The notes beneath the pieces are model-generated. The model worked only from the letters and a program-made list of their open reading frames with translations. It searched no databases and was not told the origin of the DNA. This document shows positions 7,255 through 14,272 of a stretch of 64,000 bases of DNA, piece after piece (positions within the stretch are counted from its first letter, which is position 1; every line of letters begins with the position of its first letter). This stretch comes from Streptomyces sp. ISL-10 (GTDB lineage Bacteria; Actinomycetota; Actinomycetes; Streptomycetales; Streptomycetaceae). Both the position numbers and the translations under genes were made by a program. The stretch lies in NCBI RefSeq assembly GCF_018614575.1, contig NZ_JAGGOJ010000011.1:727919-791918 (forward strand), given 5' to 3'.

Positions 7255-8763
7255 TCACGGTGCCCCCGGCGGGACGAACGGCAGCCCGTCCGGCGGGCCC
7301 TGCTCGATCAGCCGCAGCAGCGCGTCCGTGTCCGCGTGCTCCTCGATCAGATCGCCGAGCCGGTCCAGCTGCTCCTCGCGCAGCGCACCGAAGCTCGTGT
7401 CCGGCGCCGGTACGAAACGGCGGCCCGCCTGCGCGGCGATCCGGCGCAGGAACGCCCGGCGGAAGCCGTCGCTCTCCAGGGAGCCGTGCCAGTGCGTGCC
7501 CCACACCGACCCGACCCGGCAGCCGTCCAGGAACGCCTCGCCGCCGAGGACTTCGGCGACGCCGTGGTGGATCTCGTAGCCCTCCACCCGCTCGCCGAGC
7601 GCCTCGCCGACGGGGCGGGCAAGGGTCTTGTCGTGCGCGAACCGCACCCGTACCGGCAGCAGTCCGAGCGCGTCGACGGCACCGGCCTTCGACTCGACCT
7701 CGTCCTCGATGCGCTCCGACAGGACCTGGAAACCGCCGCAGATGCCCAGCACCGGCCTGCCCTCCGCCGCCCGACGGACCAGAGCGTCCGCGAGCCCGCG
7801 CTCCCGCAGCCACGCCAGCGCCCGTACCGTGCCGCGCGTGCCCGGGACGACCACCAGGTCGGCGTCCGCCAGTTCTTCGGCACGGTCCACGAAGCGCACC
7901 ACGACACCCGGTTCGGCGGCCAGCGCGTCCACATCGGTGAAGTTCGACATCAGCGGCACCGCGCACACCGCGACCCGCAGCACGTCCTCGCCGACCGGCG
8001 GAGCCACGACCGACTCCCTGACCGCCCCGCGCAGGGACACCCGCAGCCCGTCCTCCTCGTCGATGCCGAGCCCGTGCGCGTACGGCAGGACGCCGAACGT
8101 CCGCCGCCCGGTGAGCCCGTGCAGCATGTCGAGCCCTGGCTCCAGCAGCGTCACGTCCCCGCGGAACTTGTTCACCAGGTAGCCGGCGACCAGCGCCTGG
8201 TCCTCGGGTGCGAGCAGCGCCGTCGTCCCGAAGAACTGCGCGAACACCCCGCCCCGGTCGATGTCCCCGACCACGAGCACCGGCAGCCGTGCGGCCCGCG
8301 CGATGCCCATGTTCACGATGTCCGTGCGCCGCAGATTGATCTCGGCCGGACTGCCCGCCCCCTCGCAGATCACCGCGTCATACGTGCCCCGCAGCTCCTC
8401 CAGGCACGCCAGGACCGGCTCGAACAACTCCCGCTGCCTGCCGCCGTGATAGCCCCTCGCGCTGAGCTCGCCGACCGGCCGGCCCATCAGCACGACCTGA
8501 CTGGAGCGGTCGCTGCCGGGCTTGAGCAGCACCGGGTTCATCAGCGCGGTCGGCTCCACGCGGGCCGCCTGCGCCTGCATCGCCTGTGCCCGTCCGATCT
8601 CGGCGCCCTCGCGCGTCACGAACGAGTTCAGCGACATGTTCTGCCCTTTGAACGGCGCGACCTTCACCCCGCGCCGCACCAGCCAGCGGCAGATCCCGGC
8701 GGTGACGACGCTCTTGCCCGCGTCCGACGTGGTGCCCGCGACCAGCAGTCCGCCACCGCTCAT
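7255..8763 (-). CDS. cobQ: Cobyric acid synthase
   Basis: A 502-residue CobQ/CbiP amidotransferase that amidates the b, d, e and g side chains of adenosylcobyrinate diamide. The N-terminal synthetase domain starts LLVAGTTSDAGKSVVTAG, followed by PFKGQNMSLNS and VICEGAGSPAEINL; the C-terminal glutaminase domain carries the nucleophile in LGICGGFQVL and GYEIHHG, and ends with the WGTHWHGSLESDGFRRAFL block. ATG 8763 overlaps the stop of cbiB (ATGA). The length matches the family. Confidence 0.95.
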   Translation of the reverse strand: MSGGGLLVAGTTSDAGKSVVTAGICRWLVRRGVKVAPFKGQNMSLNSFVTREGAEIGRAQAMQAQAARVEPTALMNPVLLKPGSDRSSQVVLMGRPVGELSARGYHGGRQRELFEPVLACLEELRGTYDAVICEGAGSPAEINLRRTDIVNMGIARAARLPVLVVGDIDRGGVFAQFFGTTALLAPEDQALVAGYLVNKFRGDVTLLEPGLDMLHGLTGRRTFGVLPYAHGLGIDEEDGLRVSLRGAVRESVVAPPVGEDVLRVAVCAVPLMSNFTDVDALAAEPGVVVRFVDRAEELADADLVVVPGTRGTVRALAWLRERGLADALVRRAAEGRPVLGICGGFQVLSERIEDEVESKAGAVDALGLLPVRVRFAHDKTLARPVGEALGERVEGYEIHHGVAEVLGGEAFLDGCRVGSVWGTHWHGSLESDGFRRAFLRRIAAQAGRRFVPAPDTSFGALREEQLDRLGDLIEEHADTDALLRLIEQGPPDGLPFVPPGAP

Positions 8764-9710
8764 GTACGCCTCCCCCTCATGGCTCCGTAGGCGAGCCGCG
8801 CACCCGCGCACGCCACCAGCGTCAGCACTCCGATACGCCGCGACAGCCGCACGGCCCGGTCGATGTCGCCGAACTCCACCGCTCGGCCCTGCCCGCCCAG
8901 CACGGGCCGGTGCTCGACGCGGCCCCCGTACGACAGCGTCCCGCCCAGCCGGACGCCGAGCGCGCCCGCGAACGACGCCTCCACCGGGCCCGCGTTGGGG
9001 CTCGGATGCTTCGCCGCGTCGGCGCGCCACACGCGGACCGCCCTGCGCGGATCCGGGCCCGCCACGGCGGCGAGCACCGCGGTGAGCCGTGCGCCGGGCC
9101 AGCCCACCACATCGTCGAGGCGCGCGGAGGCCCAGCCGTAGCGCCGGTGGCGCGGCGACTTGTGGCCGACCATCGCGTCCAGCGTGTTCACCGCCCGGAA
9201 GCCGACGAGCCCGGGAACACCCGCGACCGCGCCCCACACCAGCGCGCCGACGACGGCGTCCGAGGTGTTCTCGGCGACCGACTCGACGACGGCACGGGCG
9301 ATCTGCTGTTCGTCCAGGGCCTGCGGATCGCGCCCGCACAGATGGGGCAGCCGCGCGCGGGCCGCCTCGACGTCCCCCGCGGCCAGTGCCTCGCCGATGA
9401 CGCGGGCCTCCCGGCCCAGCGTGGTGCCCCCGACCACGGCCCAGGTGGCGGCCGCGGTCAGGGCGACGGACGCGACGGGGGAGCGGCGCACGGCACGGGA
9501 CGCCAGCGCGCCCAGGGCCGCGGCGCCGCCGGCGCACACGGCGGTGTGCAGAGCGCCCCAGCCCCGGTGGTCGCGCCACAGCAGGCGCTCCGCGGCGCCC
9601 GCGGCCCGCCCGAAGGCGGCGACGGGATGCCCGCGGCGGGGGTCGCCGACGAGCAGGTCACCGGCGAGGCCGACGGTGGCGCCGTACACGAATACACGGT
9701 CGGCACGCAT
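8760..9710 (-). CDS. cbiB: Adenosylcobinamide-phosphate synthase CbiB/CobD
   Basis: A 316-residue membrane protein of the CbiB/CobD family, which joins (R)-1-aminopropan-2-ol or its phosphate to adenosylcobyric acid. Family landmarks are GDLLVGDPRRGHPV near the N-terminus, GRDPQALDEQQIARAVVESVAENTSD, and FRAVNTLDAMVGHKS. ATG 9710 is preferred because the protein then starts just before the first membrane segment, as in the family; it has no strong ribosome site. A 17-codon ORF ends 4 nt before this ATG, suggesting translational coupling behind the cobalamin riboswitch. First gene of the minus-strand cob operon. Confidence 0.92.
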   Translation of the reverse strand: MRADRVFVYGATVGLAGDLLVGDPRRGHPVAAFGRAAGAAERLLWRDHRGWGALHTAVCAGGAAALGALASRAVRRSPVASVALTAAATWAVVGGTTLGREARVIGEALAAGDVEAARARLPHLCGRDPQALDEQQIARAVVESVAENTSDAVVGALVWGAVAGVPGLVGFRAVNTLDAMVGHKSPRHRRYGWASARLDDVVGWPGARLTAVLAAVAGPDPRRAVRVWRADAAKHPSPNAGPVEASFAGALGVRLGGTLSYGGRVEHRPVLGGQGRAVEFGDIDRAVRLSRRIGVLTLVACAGARLAYGAMRGRRT

Positions 9711-9714
9711 CGGG

Positions 9715-9768
9715 TCAGTGGTCCCGCAGGTGGTGTCCGGCGGACAGGGCTGAACGGCAGCCAGGCAT
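9715..9768 (-). CDS. 17-residue leader ORF between the cobalamin riboswitch and cbiB
   Basis: ATG 9768 has GAGG 8 nt upstream and opens MPGCRSALSAGHHLRDH, stopping at 9715, four bases before the cbiB ATG. The ribosome site lies in the palindrome GTGAGGACCTCAC (minus strand, 9782-9770), which is a natural switch element for a translational riboswitch: pairing would hide the leader ribosome site and, by coupling, silence cbiB. The peptide has three His and one Cys. Such a leader may be purely mechanical, or may respond to a metal or to charged tRNA; the last two ideas are speculative. Confidence 0.5.
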   Translation of the reverse strand: MPGCRSALSAGHHLRDH

Positions 9769-9796
9769 GGTGAGGTCCTCACTCAGGGTCCGCGCC

Positions 9797-9935
9797 CTGG
9801 TTCGACGTGACCGGCGGTGAGAGTTCCTGGCTCCCCGGCGTGTGCGCCGGGTGACAGTGGCGGGACCGCGCCGGATTCGCACCGGACTTCCTCTTCTGCC
9901 GCCGTATTTGGCCCCGGCAGTCCACCATGCCCGCG
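9797..9935 (-). promoter_or_regulatory. Adenosylcobalamin riboswitch controlling the cbiB-cobQ-chelatase-cobO-cobB operon
   Basis: Read on the minus strand, 9890-9850 contains the B12-box core GAAGTCCGGTGCGAATCCGG followed by CGCGGTCCCGCCACTGTCAC, then the GGAGCCAGGAACTC segment and CGCCGGTCACGTCG. These are the conserved blocks of the cobalamin riboswitch. Outer limits are approximate because P1 was not folded. It ends about 30 nt before the 17-codon leader ORF and about 90 nt before cbiB, so repression by coenzyme B12 of the whole operon is expected. Confidence 0.93.
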
Positions 9936-10004
9936 AACGCCCGTCAACTCACCCTTGACCTGCGGCGGGACAGTGTGCGAAGCCCCACATCCCGGATGCG
10001 CCGA

Positions 10005-10043
10005 AGCCGGGCCGGAGGCACGCGGGGTGCCTCCGGCCCGGCT
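10005..10043 (-). terminator. Terminator hairpin of the pit operon
   Basis: A 17-bp perfect stem (10005-10021 against 10027-10043) with a 5-nt loop, 44 bp beyond the stop of the small membrane protein gene. It separates the pit operon from the cobalamin riboswitch transcript, which runs in the same direction. Confidence 0.8.
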
Positions 10044-10087
10044 CCGAGCGGGACGGCGTCGTCAGCGGACGACAGGAGTCAGCGGGG

Positions 10088-10309
10088 TCAGCTGACGATG
10101 AGATAGATCCCGTACGCCACGGCCGCGGCGCACAGGGCGAAGCAGGCGTAGGCGCCGGTGCGGACCATGGTGGCCGATCCGCCGTTCGCGCTCGCCGTCT
10201 CGTGCTTGGTCAGGCCCACGATGCCCAGGGTGAACAGGCCCACCAGGGCGACGGTGGCGATGAGGCTCACGCTGAACACGGAGCCGAGAGCTGCCCAGTC
10301 GATCTTCAT
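10088..10309 (-). CDS. Small membrane protein, pit-associated
   Basis: A 73-residue protein (MKIDWAALGSVFSVSLIA...) with two predicted membrane helices, roughly residues 8-33 and 50-72, joined by a polar stretch KHETASANGGSA. Its start is 12 bp after the stop of the phosphate transporter gene on the same strand, so the two form one operon. I recognise it only as a conserved companion of actinobacterial Pit transporters; a subunit or regulatory role is an inference from the operon. Confidence 0.8.
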   Translation of the reverse strand: MKIDWAALGSVFSVSLIATVALVGLFTLGIVGLTKHETASANGGSATMVRTGAYACFALCAAAVAYGIYLIVS

Positions 10310-10321
10310 GCTGATGATTCC

Positions 10322-11560
10322 TTACACCGTGGCCGGACGGACCGGCTCGGGCTCGGCCGGCGGGGCGGCCGGGGCCGGGATGGTGGTCTTGAGCTCGCCC
10401 GCGGGCGGCGGGGTGACGGCCGCGATGGCCGCGGTGACGACGCCCGCCGGCTCCCCGTCCGAGACGTCGTTGACGTTGGTGTGGTCGACGACCTGGCGGC
10501 GGGAGACGAACCAGATGGTGACGCAGGACGCGACCAGGAAGACGGCGACGGCCGCGACGCCCCAGGAACCCTGCTTGGTGACGAACTCCGAGCCCGCCGC
10601 GACGAGACCCGCGGCCGGCAGGGTCAGACCCCAGGCGACGAACATCCTGGTCGCGGTGGACCAGCGGACCACACCGCCCTTGCGGCCGAGACCCGCGCCC
10701 ATCACCGCGCCGGAGCACGAGTGCGTGGTCGACAGCGAGAAGCCGAGGTTGGAGGAGGCGAGGATGACGCTCGCCGCGCTGGTCTGGGCGGCGAAGCCCT
10801 GCTGCGGCTGCAGGTCGGTCAGGCCCTTGCCCATGGTGCGGATGATGCGCCAGCCGCCGAGGTAGGTGCCGAGGGCGATGGCGACACCGGCGGAGACGAT
10901 GACCCACAGCGGAGGGTTGGAGCCCGGGGCGATGACGTTCCCGGCGACCAGGGCCAGGGTGATGATGCCCATCGTCTTCTGCGCGTCATTGGTGCCGTGC
11001 GCCAGCGAGACGAGGCCGGCGGAGCAGATCTGCCCGGCGCGGTAGCCCTTGGCCGTGGCCTTCGGGTCGGCGTTCTTGCCGATCTTGTACGTCAGCCGGG
11101 AGGCGAGGAACGCCGCGACACCGGCCACGAGAGGCGCGGCGACCGCGGGGATCAGGACCTTGGTGACGACGACGCCGCCGTTGACCGCGTTGAAACCGGC
11201 GGAGGCGACGGTGGCGCCGATGAGGCCGCCCATCAGGGCGTGCGAGGAGCTGGACGGCAGACCGATGAGCCAGGTCAGCAGGTTCCAGAGGATGGCGCCG
11301 ACGAGCGCCGCAAAGATGACTTCAGGGGAGATGCCTGATTCGTCGACGAGGCCACTGGAGATCGTCTTGGCGACCTCCACGGACAGGAATGCACCGACGA
11401 GGTTCAGAACGGCGGACATGGCCACCGCGGTCTTGGGCTTCAGGGCGCCGGTCGAGATGGTCGTCGCCATCGCGTTGGCGGTGTCGTGGAAACCGTTCGT
11501 GAAATCGAACACGAGAGCTGTCACGATCACAATCGCGAGCAGCAGCGTGATGTGTTCCAT
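10322..11560 (-). CDS. pit: Low-affinity inorganic phosphate transporter, PiT family
   Basis: A 412-residue polytopic membrane protein of the PiT family, which moves metal-phosphate complexes with protons. Signature blocks are FDFTNGFHDTANAMATTI near the N-terminus and LAHGTNDAQKTMGIITLAL in the second half, the duplicated GF(H/N)D-type motifs of the family, plus SSSHALMGGLIGA and STTHSCSGAVMGAGL. The C-terminus is a Pro/Ala-rich cytoplasmic tail. A perfect pair of PHO-box repeats lies 48 bp upstream, so phosphate starvation control by PhoP is likely. Followed by the small membrane protein gene. Confidence 0.95.
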   Translation of the reverse strand: MEHITLLLAIVIVTALVFDFTNGFHDTANAMATTISTGALKPKTAVAMSAVLNLVGAFLSVEVAKTISSGLVDESGISPEVIFAALVGAILWNLLTWLIGLPSSSSHALMGGLIGATVASAGFNAVNGGVVVTKVLIPAVAAPLVAGVAAFLASRLTYKIGKNADPKATAKGYRAGQICSAGLVSLAHGTNDAQKTMGIITLALVAGNVIAPGSNPPLWVIVSAGVAIALGTYLGGWRIIRTMGKGLTDLQPQQGFAAQTSAASVILASSNLGFSLSTTHSCSGAVMGAGLGRKGGVVRWSTATRMFVAWGLTLPAAGLVAAGSEFVTKQGSWGVAAVAVFLVASCVTIWFVSRRQVVDHTNVNDVSDGEPAGVVTAAIAAVTPPPAGELKTTIPAPAAPPAEPEPVRPATV

Positions 11561-11607
11561 TTACCCAGGCAATCGTTTGACGTCATTGACTCGGCGACCG
11601 TAGGCAA

Positions 11608-11629
11608 CCTGGGTGAACGGAAGATGAAC
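11608..11629 (-). promoter_or_regulatory. PHO box (two 11-bp direct repeats) upstream of pit
   Basis: On the minus strand the sequence reads GTTCATCTTCC then GTTCACCCAGG, two adjacent 11-bp units that match the Streptomyces PhoP-box consensus (GTTCACC-type). A possible -10 (TACGGT) is at 11602-11597. PhoP binding would place the transporter under phosphate control. Confidence 0.8.
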
Positions 11630-11781
11630 TGGGTCCGGCTCCATGGTGTCGTTAAGTAGGTAGCGGACGTTCCGTTTGTCCTTTCGGCACCCGTTGACAG
11701 CACCCGGCGTTCACTCGAACACACTCTGTCGCGTCCGCCGTCCCTGTCGGCCTCCGAGCCCTGACTGCCAGGATCGTCGCC

Positions 11782-12498
11782 ATGACTGATCACGCGCGAC
11801 AGGACACGATCGAACAGGCCTGGCAGGACGTCGTCGCGACGGCCCGCAGAACCGCCGCGGAGGGACTGGTCGTCGGCACGTCCGGCAACGTCTCCGTACG
11901 GGTCGGCGACCTCGTGCTGGTCACGCCGAGCGGGGTGCCCTACGACCGGCTCGGGCCACGTGACGTCGTCGCCGTGGACCTCGACGGCCGGCAGACCATC
12001 GGCACCCTCGCCCCCACCAGCGAGCTGCCGCTCCACCTGGAGGTCTACCGGAACACACCGGCCGCGGCCGTCGTCCACACCCACGCCGTGCACGCCACCG
12101 CCGTCTCCACGCTGGTGCCCGAGCTGCCGCCGATCCACTACATGACGGCGGCCCTCGGCGGCCCGGTCCGCGTGGCGCCCTACGCCCTGTACGGCACGCC
12201 CGAACTGGCCCGCGCCATGCTCGCGGCCCTCCGGGACCGCACGGCCTGCCTCCTCCAGAACCACGGCACGGTCGCATACGGCACGACGCCGGCCGAGGCG
12301 TACGACAGGACGGCCCAGCTGGAATGGATGTGCCAGGTCTGGCTCACGGCCTCCTCGGTCCCGCCGCTCACACCGCGACTGCTGTCCGAAGAGGAACTCG
12401 CGTCCGCCGCCACCCGCCTGACCACCTACGGCCAGCCCGGGCTGCCGCGCGGCGGTGATTCCGGTGGTCCCCCGGGCGAAGCGCAGGGGGGAATGTGA
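11782..12498 (+). CDS. Class II aldolase/adducin-family protein (FucA/AraD-like)
   Basis: A 238-residue member of the class II aldolase fold, the family of L-fuculose-phosphate aldolase and L-ribulose-5-phosphate 4-epimerase. The zinc site is visible as VVHTHAVHATA and QNHGTVAYG, and the phosphate-binding N-terminal part has GTSGNVSVR and VTPSGVPYD. The sugar-phosphate substrate cannot be read from sequence. The last 15 or so residues (GDSGGPPGEAQGG) are encoded by a G/C palindrome and repeat sequence that continues into the spacer, so the natural C-terminus was probably shorter. Confidence 0.88.
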   Translation: MTDHARQDTIEQAWQDVVATARRTAAEGLVVGTSGNVSVRVGDLVLVTPSGVPYDRLGPRDVVAVDLDGRQTIGTLAPTSELPLHLEVYRNTPAAAVVHTHAVHATAVSTLVPELPPIHYMTAALGGPVRVAPYALYGTPELARAMLAALRDRTACLLQNHGTVAYGTTPAEAYDRTAQLEWMCQVWLTASSVPPLTPRLLSEEELASAATRLTTYGQPGLPRGGDSGGPPGEAQGGM

Positions 12499-12960
12499 GG
12501 ACACGGCGTACGGGGGTGTAGCCCGGAAGCGCGTTGAGGCGGCGATCGGGTGCCCGCGCGGCGGTGATTTCAGCTCGTCTGGTGTCTGAGGCCATTCGCC
12601 TGGGGCTGGCGGCTGTGGGAGGCGCTTCGTCTCAGGCGGCAGGGTCCGGGGTGGAGCCCCGGGCGCGGTGAGGCGGCTATCCGCCGCCAGCTGCTCGCGC
12701 CCGGGCGGCGGTGATTCCAGCTCGTCTGGTGTCTGAGGCCATTCACCTGGGGCTTGGCGGCTGTGGGAGGCGCTTCGTCTCAGGCGGCAGGGTCCGGGGT
12801 GGAGCCCCGGGCGCGGTGAGGCGGCTATCCGCCGCCAGCTGCTCGCGCCCGGGCGGCGGTGATTCCAGCCCGTCCGGCGTTTGAGGACACTCCCCCTACG
12901 GCCCGGTGGCCGGGGGAGGCCCCATCCGAAGAGTGGTACGGGGCCTGGGGCGAAGCCCCA
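12451..12960. repeat. Intergenic repeat region with a 147/148-bp tandem duplication
   Basis: Two nearly identical tandem copies lie at 12571-12717 (147 bp) and 12718-12865 (148 bp, one extra T), each running from CAGCTCGTCTGGTGTCTGAG to GGGCGGCGGTGATTC. A third, diverged start (CAGCCCGTCCGGCGTTTGAG) follows at 12866. The phrase GCGCGGCGGTGATT also occurs inside the aldolase 3' end (about 12447-12460) and at 12557. Each copy holds a hairpin GGTCCGGGGTGGAGCCCCGG. A typical Streptomyces palindrome TGGGGCGAAGCCCCA ends the region (12946-12960). No gene is visible in 12499-13055. Confidence 0.85.
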
Positions 12961-13055
12961 GTTACGGGAAGGGGCGGGGTGGGGAAAGACCTCCCACCGA
13001 GATCCACCCCTCCCGCCCACTGGCACCCCCGCCCGCCCCCGTCGACACTGGACCC

Positions 13056-14183
13056 GTGCGCCCCGCTACAGCGACGGCAGCGGCCGTCACCACACTCATC
13101 GGCGTCGGCGCGGCGGCGGTCGCCGCCGGCCGTCACGCGTGCAGCGCCGCCCTCGGGGCGCCCATCCGCCGCCCTCTGCCGGGCGACCCGAGGCTCACCG
13201 TGCACGAGACCGGCCCCGCCCGCGTGACGCTCACCCGCAGCCTCGCTTCCCTGCGCCCGGGGACGTACGGACTTCAGGGCTCCGGGGTCCACGCCGTCGT
13301 CGGGCCCGTGCTCGACGAGGTCACGCACTCCGCTGACACGGTCGTACGGCGCCTGGAGCGCGCCGCCGACGGGGGGCTCCGGCCGGGCAGCCGGGTCCGC
13401 TTCACGCCGCAGGTGCACAGCGGCAACCCCGCCGACGCCCTCGGCATCCCGTACGCCGACGTCCTCGTCCCCGGCGAACTCGGCGCGCTGCCCGCGTGGT
13501 TCGTGCCAGGTGCCCGCAGCACCTGGGTGATCACGGTGCACGGCATCGGCACCACCCGGGAGCACCCGCTGAACCTGCTCGCGTTCCTGCGCGACCACCA
13601 GTTCCCCGTGCTCAACCTCGCCTACCGCGGCGACGAGGGCGCCCCCCGGCCGCCCGACGGCCTGAGCCACCTCGGGGACTCCGAGTGGCGCGACCTCGAC
13701 GCGGCCGTACGGCACGCCGTGCGGCACGGCGCCGAACGCGTCGTCGTCCACGGCTGGTCCACTGGTGCCTCGATGGCCCTGCGGGCCGCCGCCAACTCGG
13801 GTCTGCGCGACAGGATCAGCGGACTCGTCCTGGACTCCCCGGTCCTCGACTGGGAGGCGACCCTGCGCGCCCTCGCCACCGCCCGGCGCACCCCCGCCCC
13901 GCTGCTGCCGCTCGCGGTGCGCGCCGCGCTCGGCCGTACCGGCCCCCACGGCGACCGCCTCGCCGAGGCCGCCGACCCGCTCGCCGTCCGCGTCCCGATG
14001 CTCATCTTCCACGGGCCGGACGACACCCTCGCCTCGTGGGAGCACTCGCGCCGCCTGGCCGCCGGCCGCCCCGCTCTGGCCACCCTGCACACCGTCCCCG
14101 GCGCCCCGCACGCGGCGATGTGGAACGCCGACCCCATGGCGTACGAAGAGGCCCTCCGCCGCTTCCTCACGCCTCTCATGTAG
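13056..14183 (+). CDS. Alpha/beta hydrolase (peptidase S9/BAAT-like)
   Basis: A 375-residue protein from GTG 13056, starting MRPATATAAAVTTLIGVGAA, with an N-terminal hydrophobic stretch that may be a signal or membrane anchor. The hydrolase half has VITVHGIGTTRE (oxyanion region), the nucleophile elbow VVHGWSTGASMAL, DSPVLDW, FHGPDDTLASWEHS with the acid, and the late His in APHAAMWN. Substrate unknown. An upstream frame to 12906 exists but its residues come from repeat DNA. The next gene begins about 90 bp downstream. Confidence 0.85.
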   Translation: MRPATATAAAVTTLIGVGAAAVAAGRHACSAALGAPIRRPLPGDPRLTVHETGPARVTLTRSLASLRPGTYGLQGSGVHAVVGPVLDEVTHSADTVVRRLERAADGGLRPGSRVRFTPQVHSGNPADALGIPYADVLVPGELGALPAWFVPGARSTWVITVHGIGTTREHPLNLLAFLRDHQFPVLNLAYRGDEGAPRPPDGLSHLGDSEWRDLDAAVRHAVRHGAERVVVHGWSTGASMALRAAANSGLRDRISGLVLDSPVLDWEATLRALATARRTPAPLLPLAVRAALGRTGPHGDRLAEAADPLAVRVPMLIFHGPDDTLASWEHSRRLAAGRPALATLHTVPGAPHAAMWNADPMAYEEALRRFLTPLM

Positions 14184-14272
14184 CTCACACAGCCGCAGGC
14201 GGGAAACGTCAAGGGCCCGGCGCCCCACGTTCCGTTTGGGCTTTCGGGCCGTCAGCGGGAAGACTGCTCCCC

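Noticed and set aside
5141..7966. Very long minus-strand frame (941 codons) extending the chelatase gene upstream
   Set aside because: The extra N-terminal part lies antisense-frame over cobQ and is Arg/Gly-rich without motifs; the real protein starts at ATG 7192 with a ribosome site.
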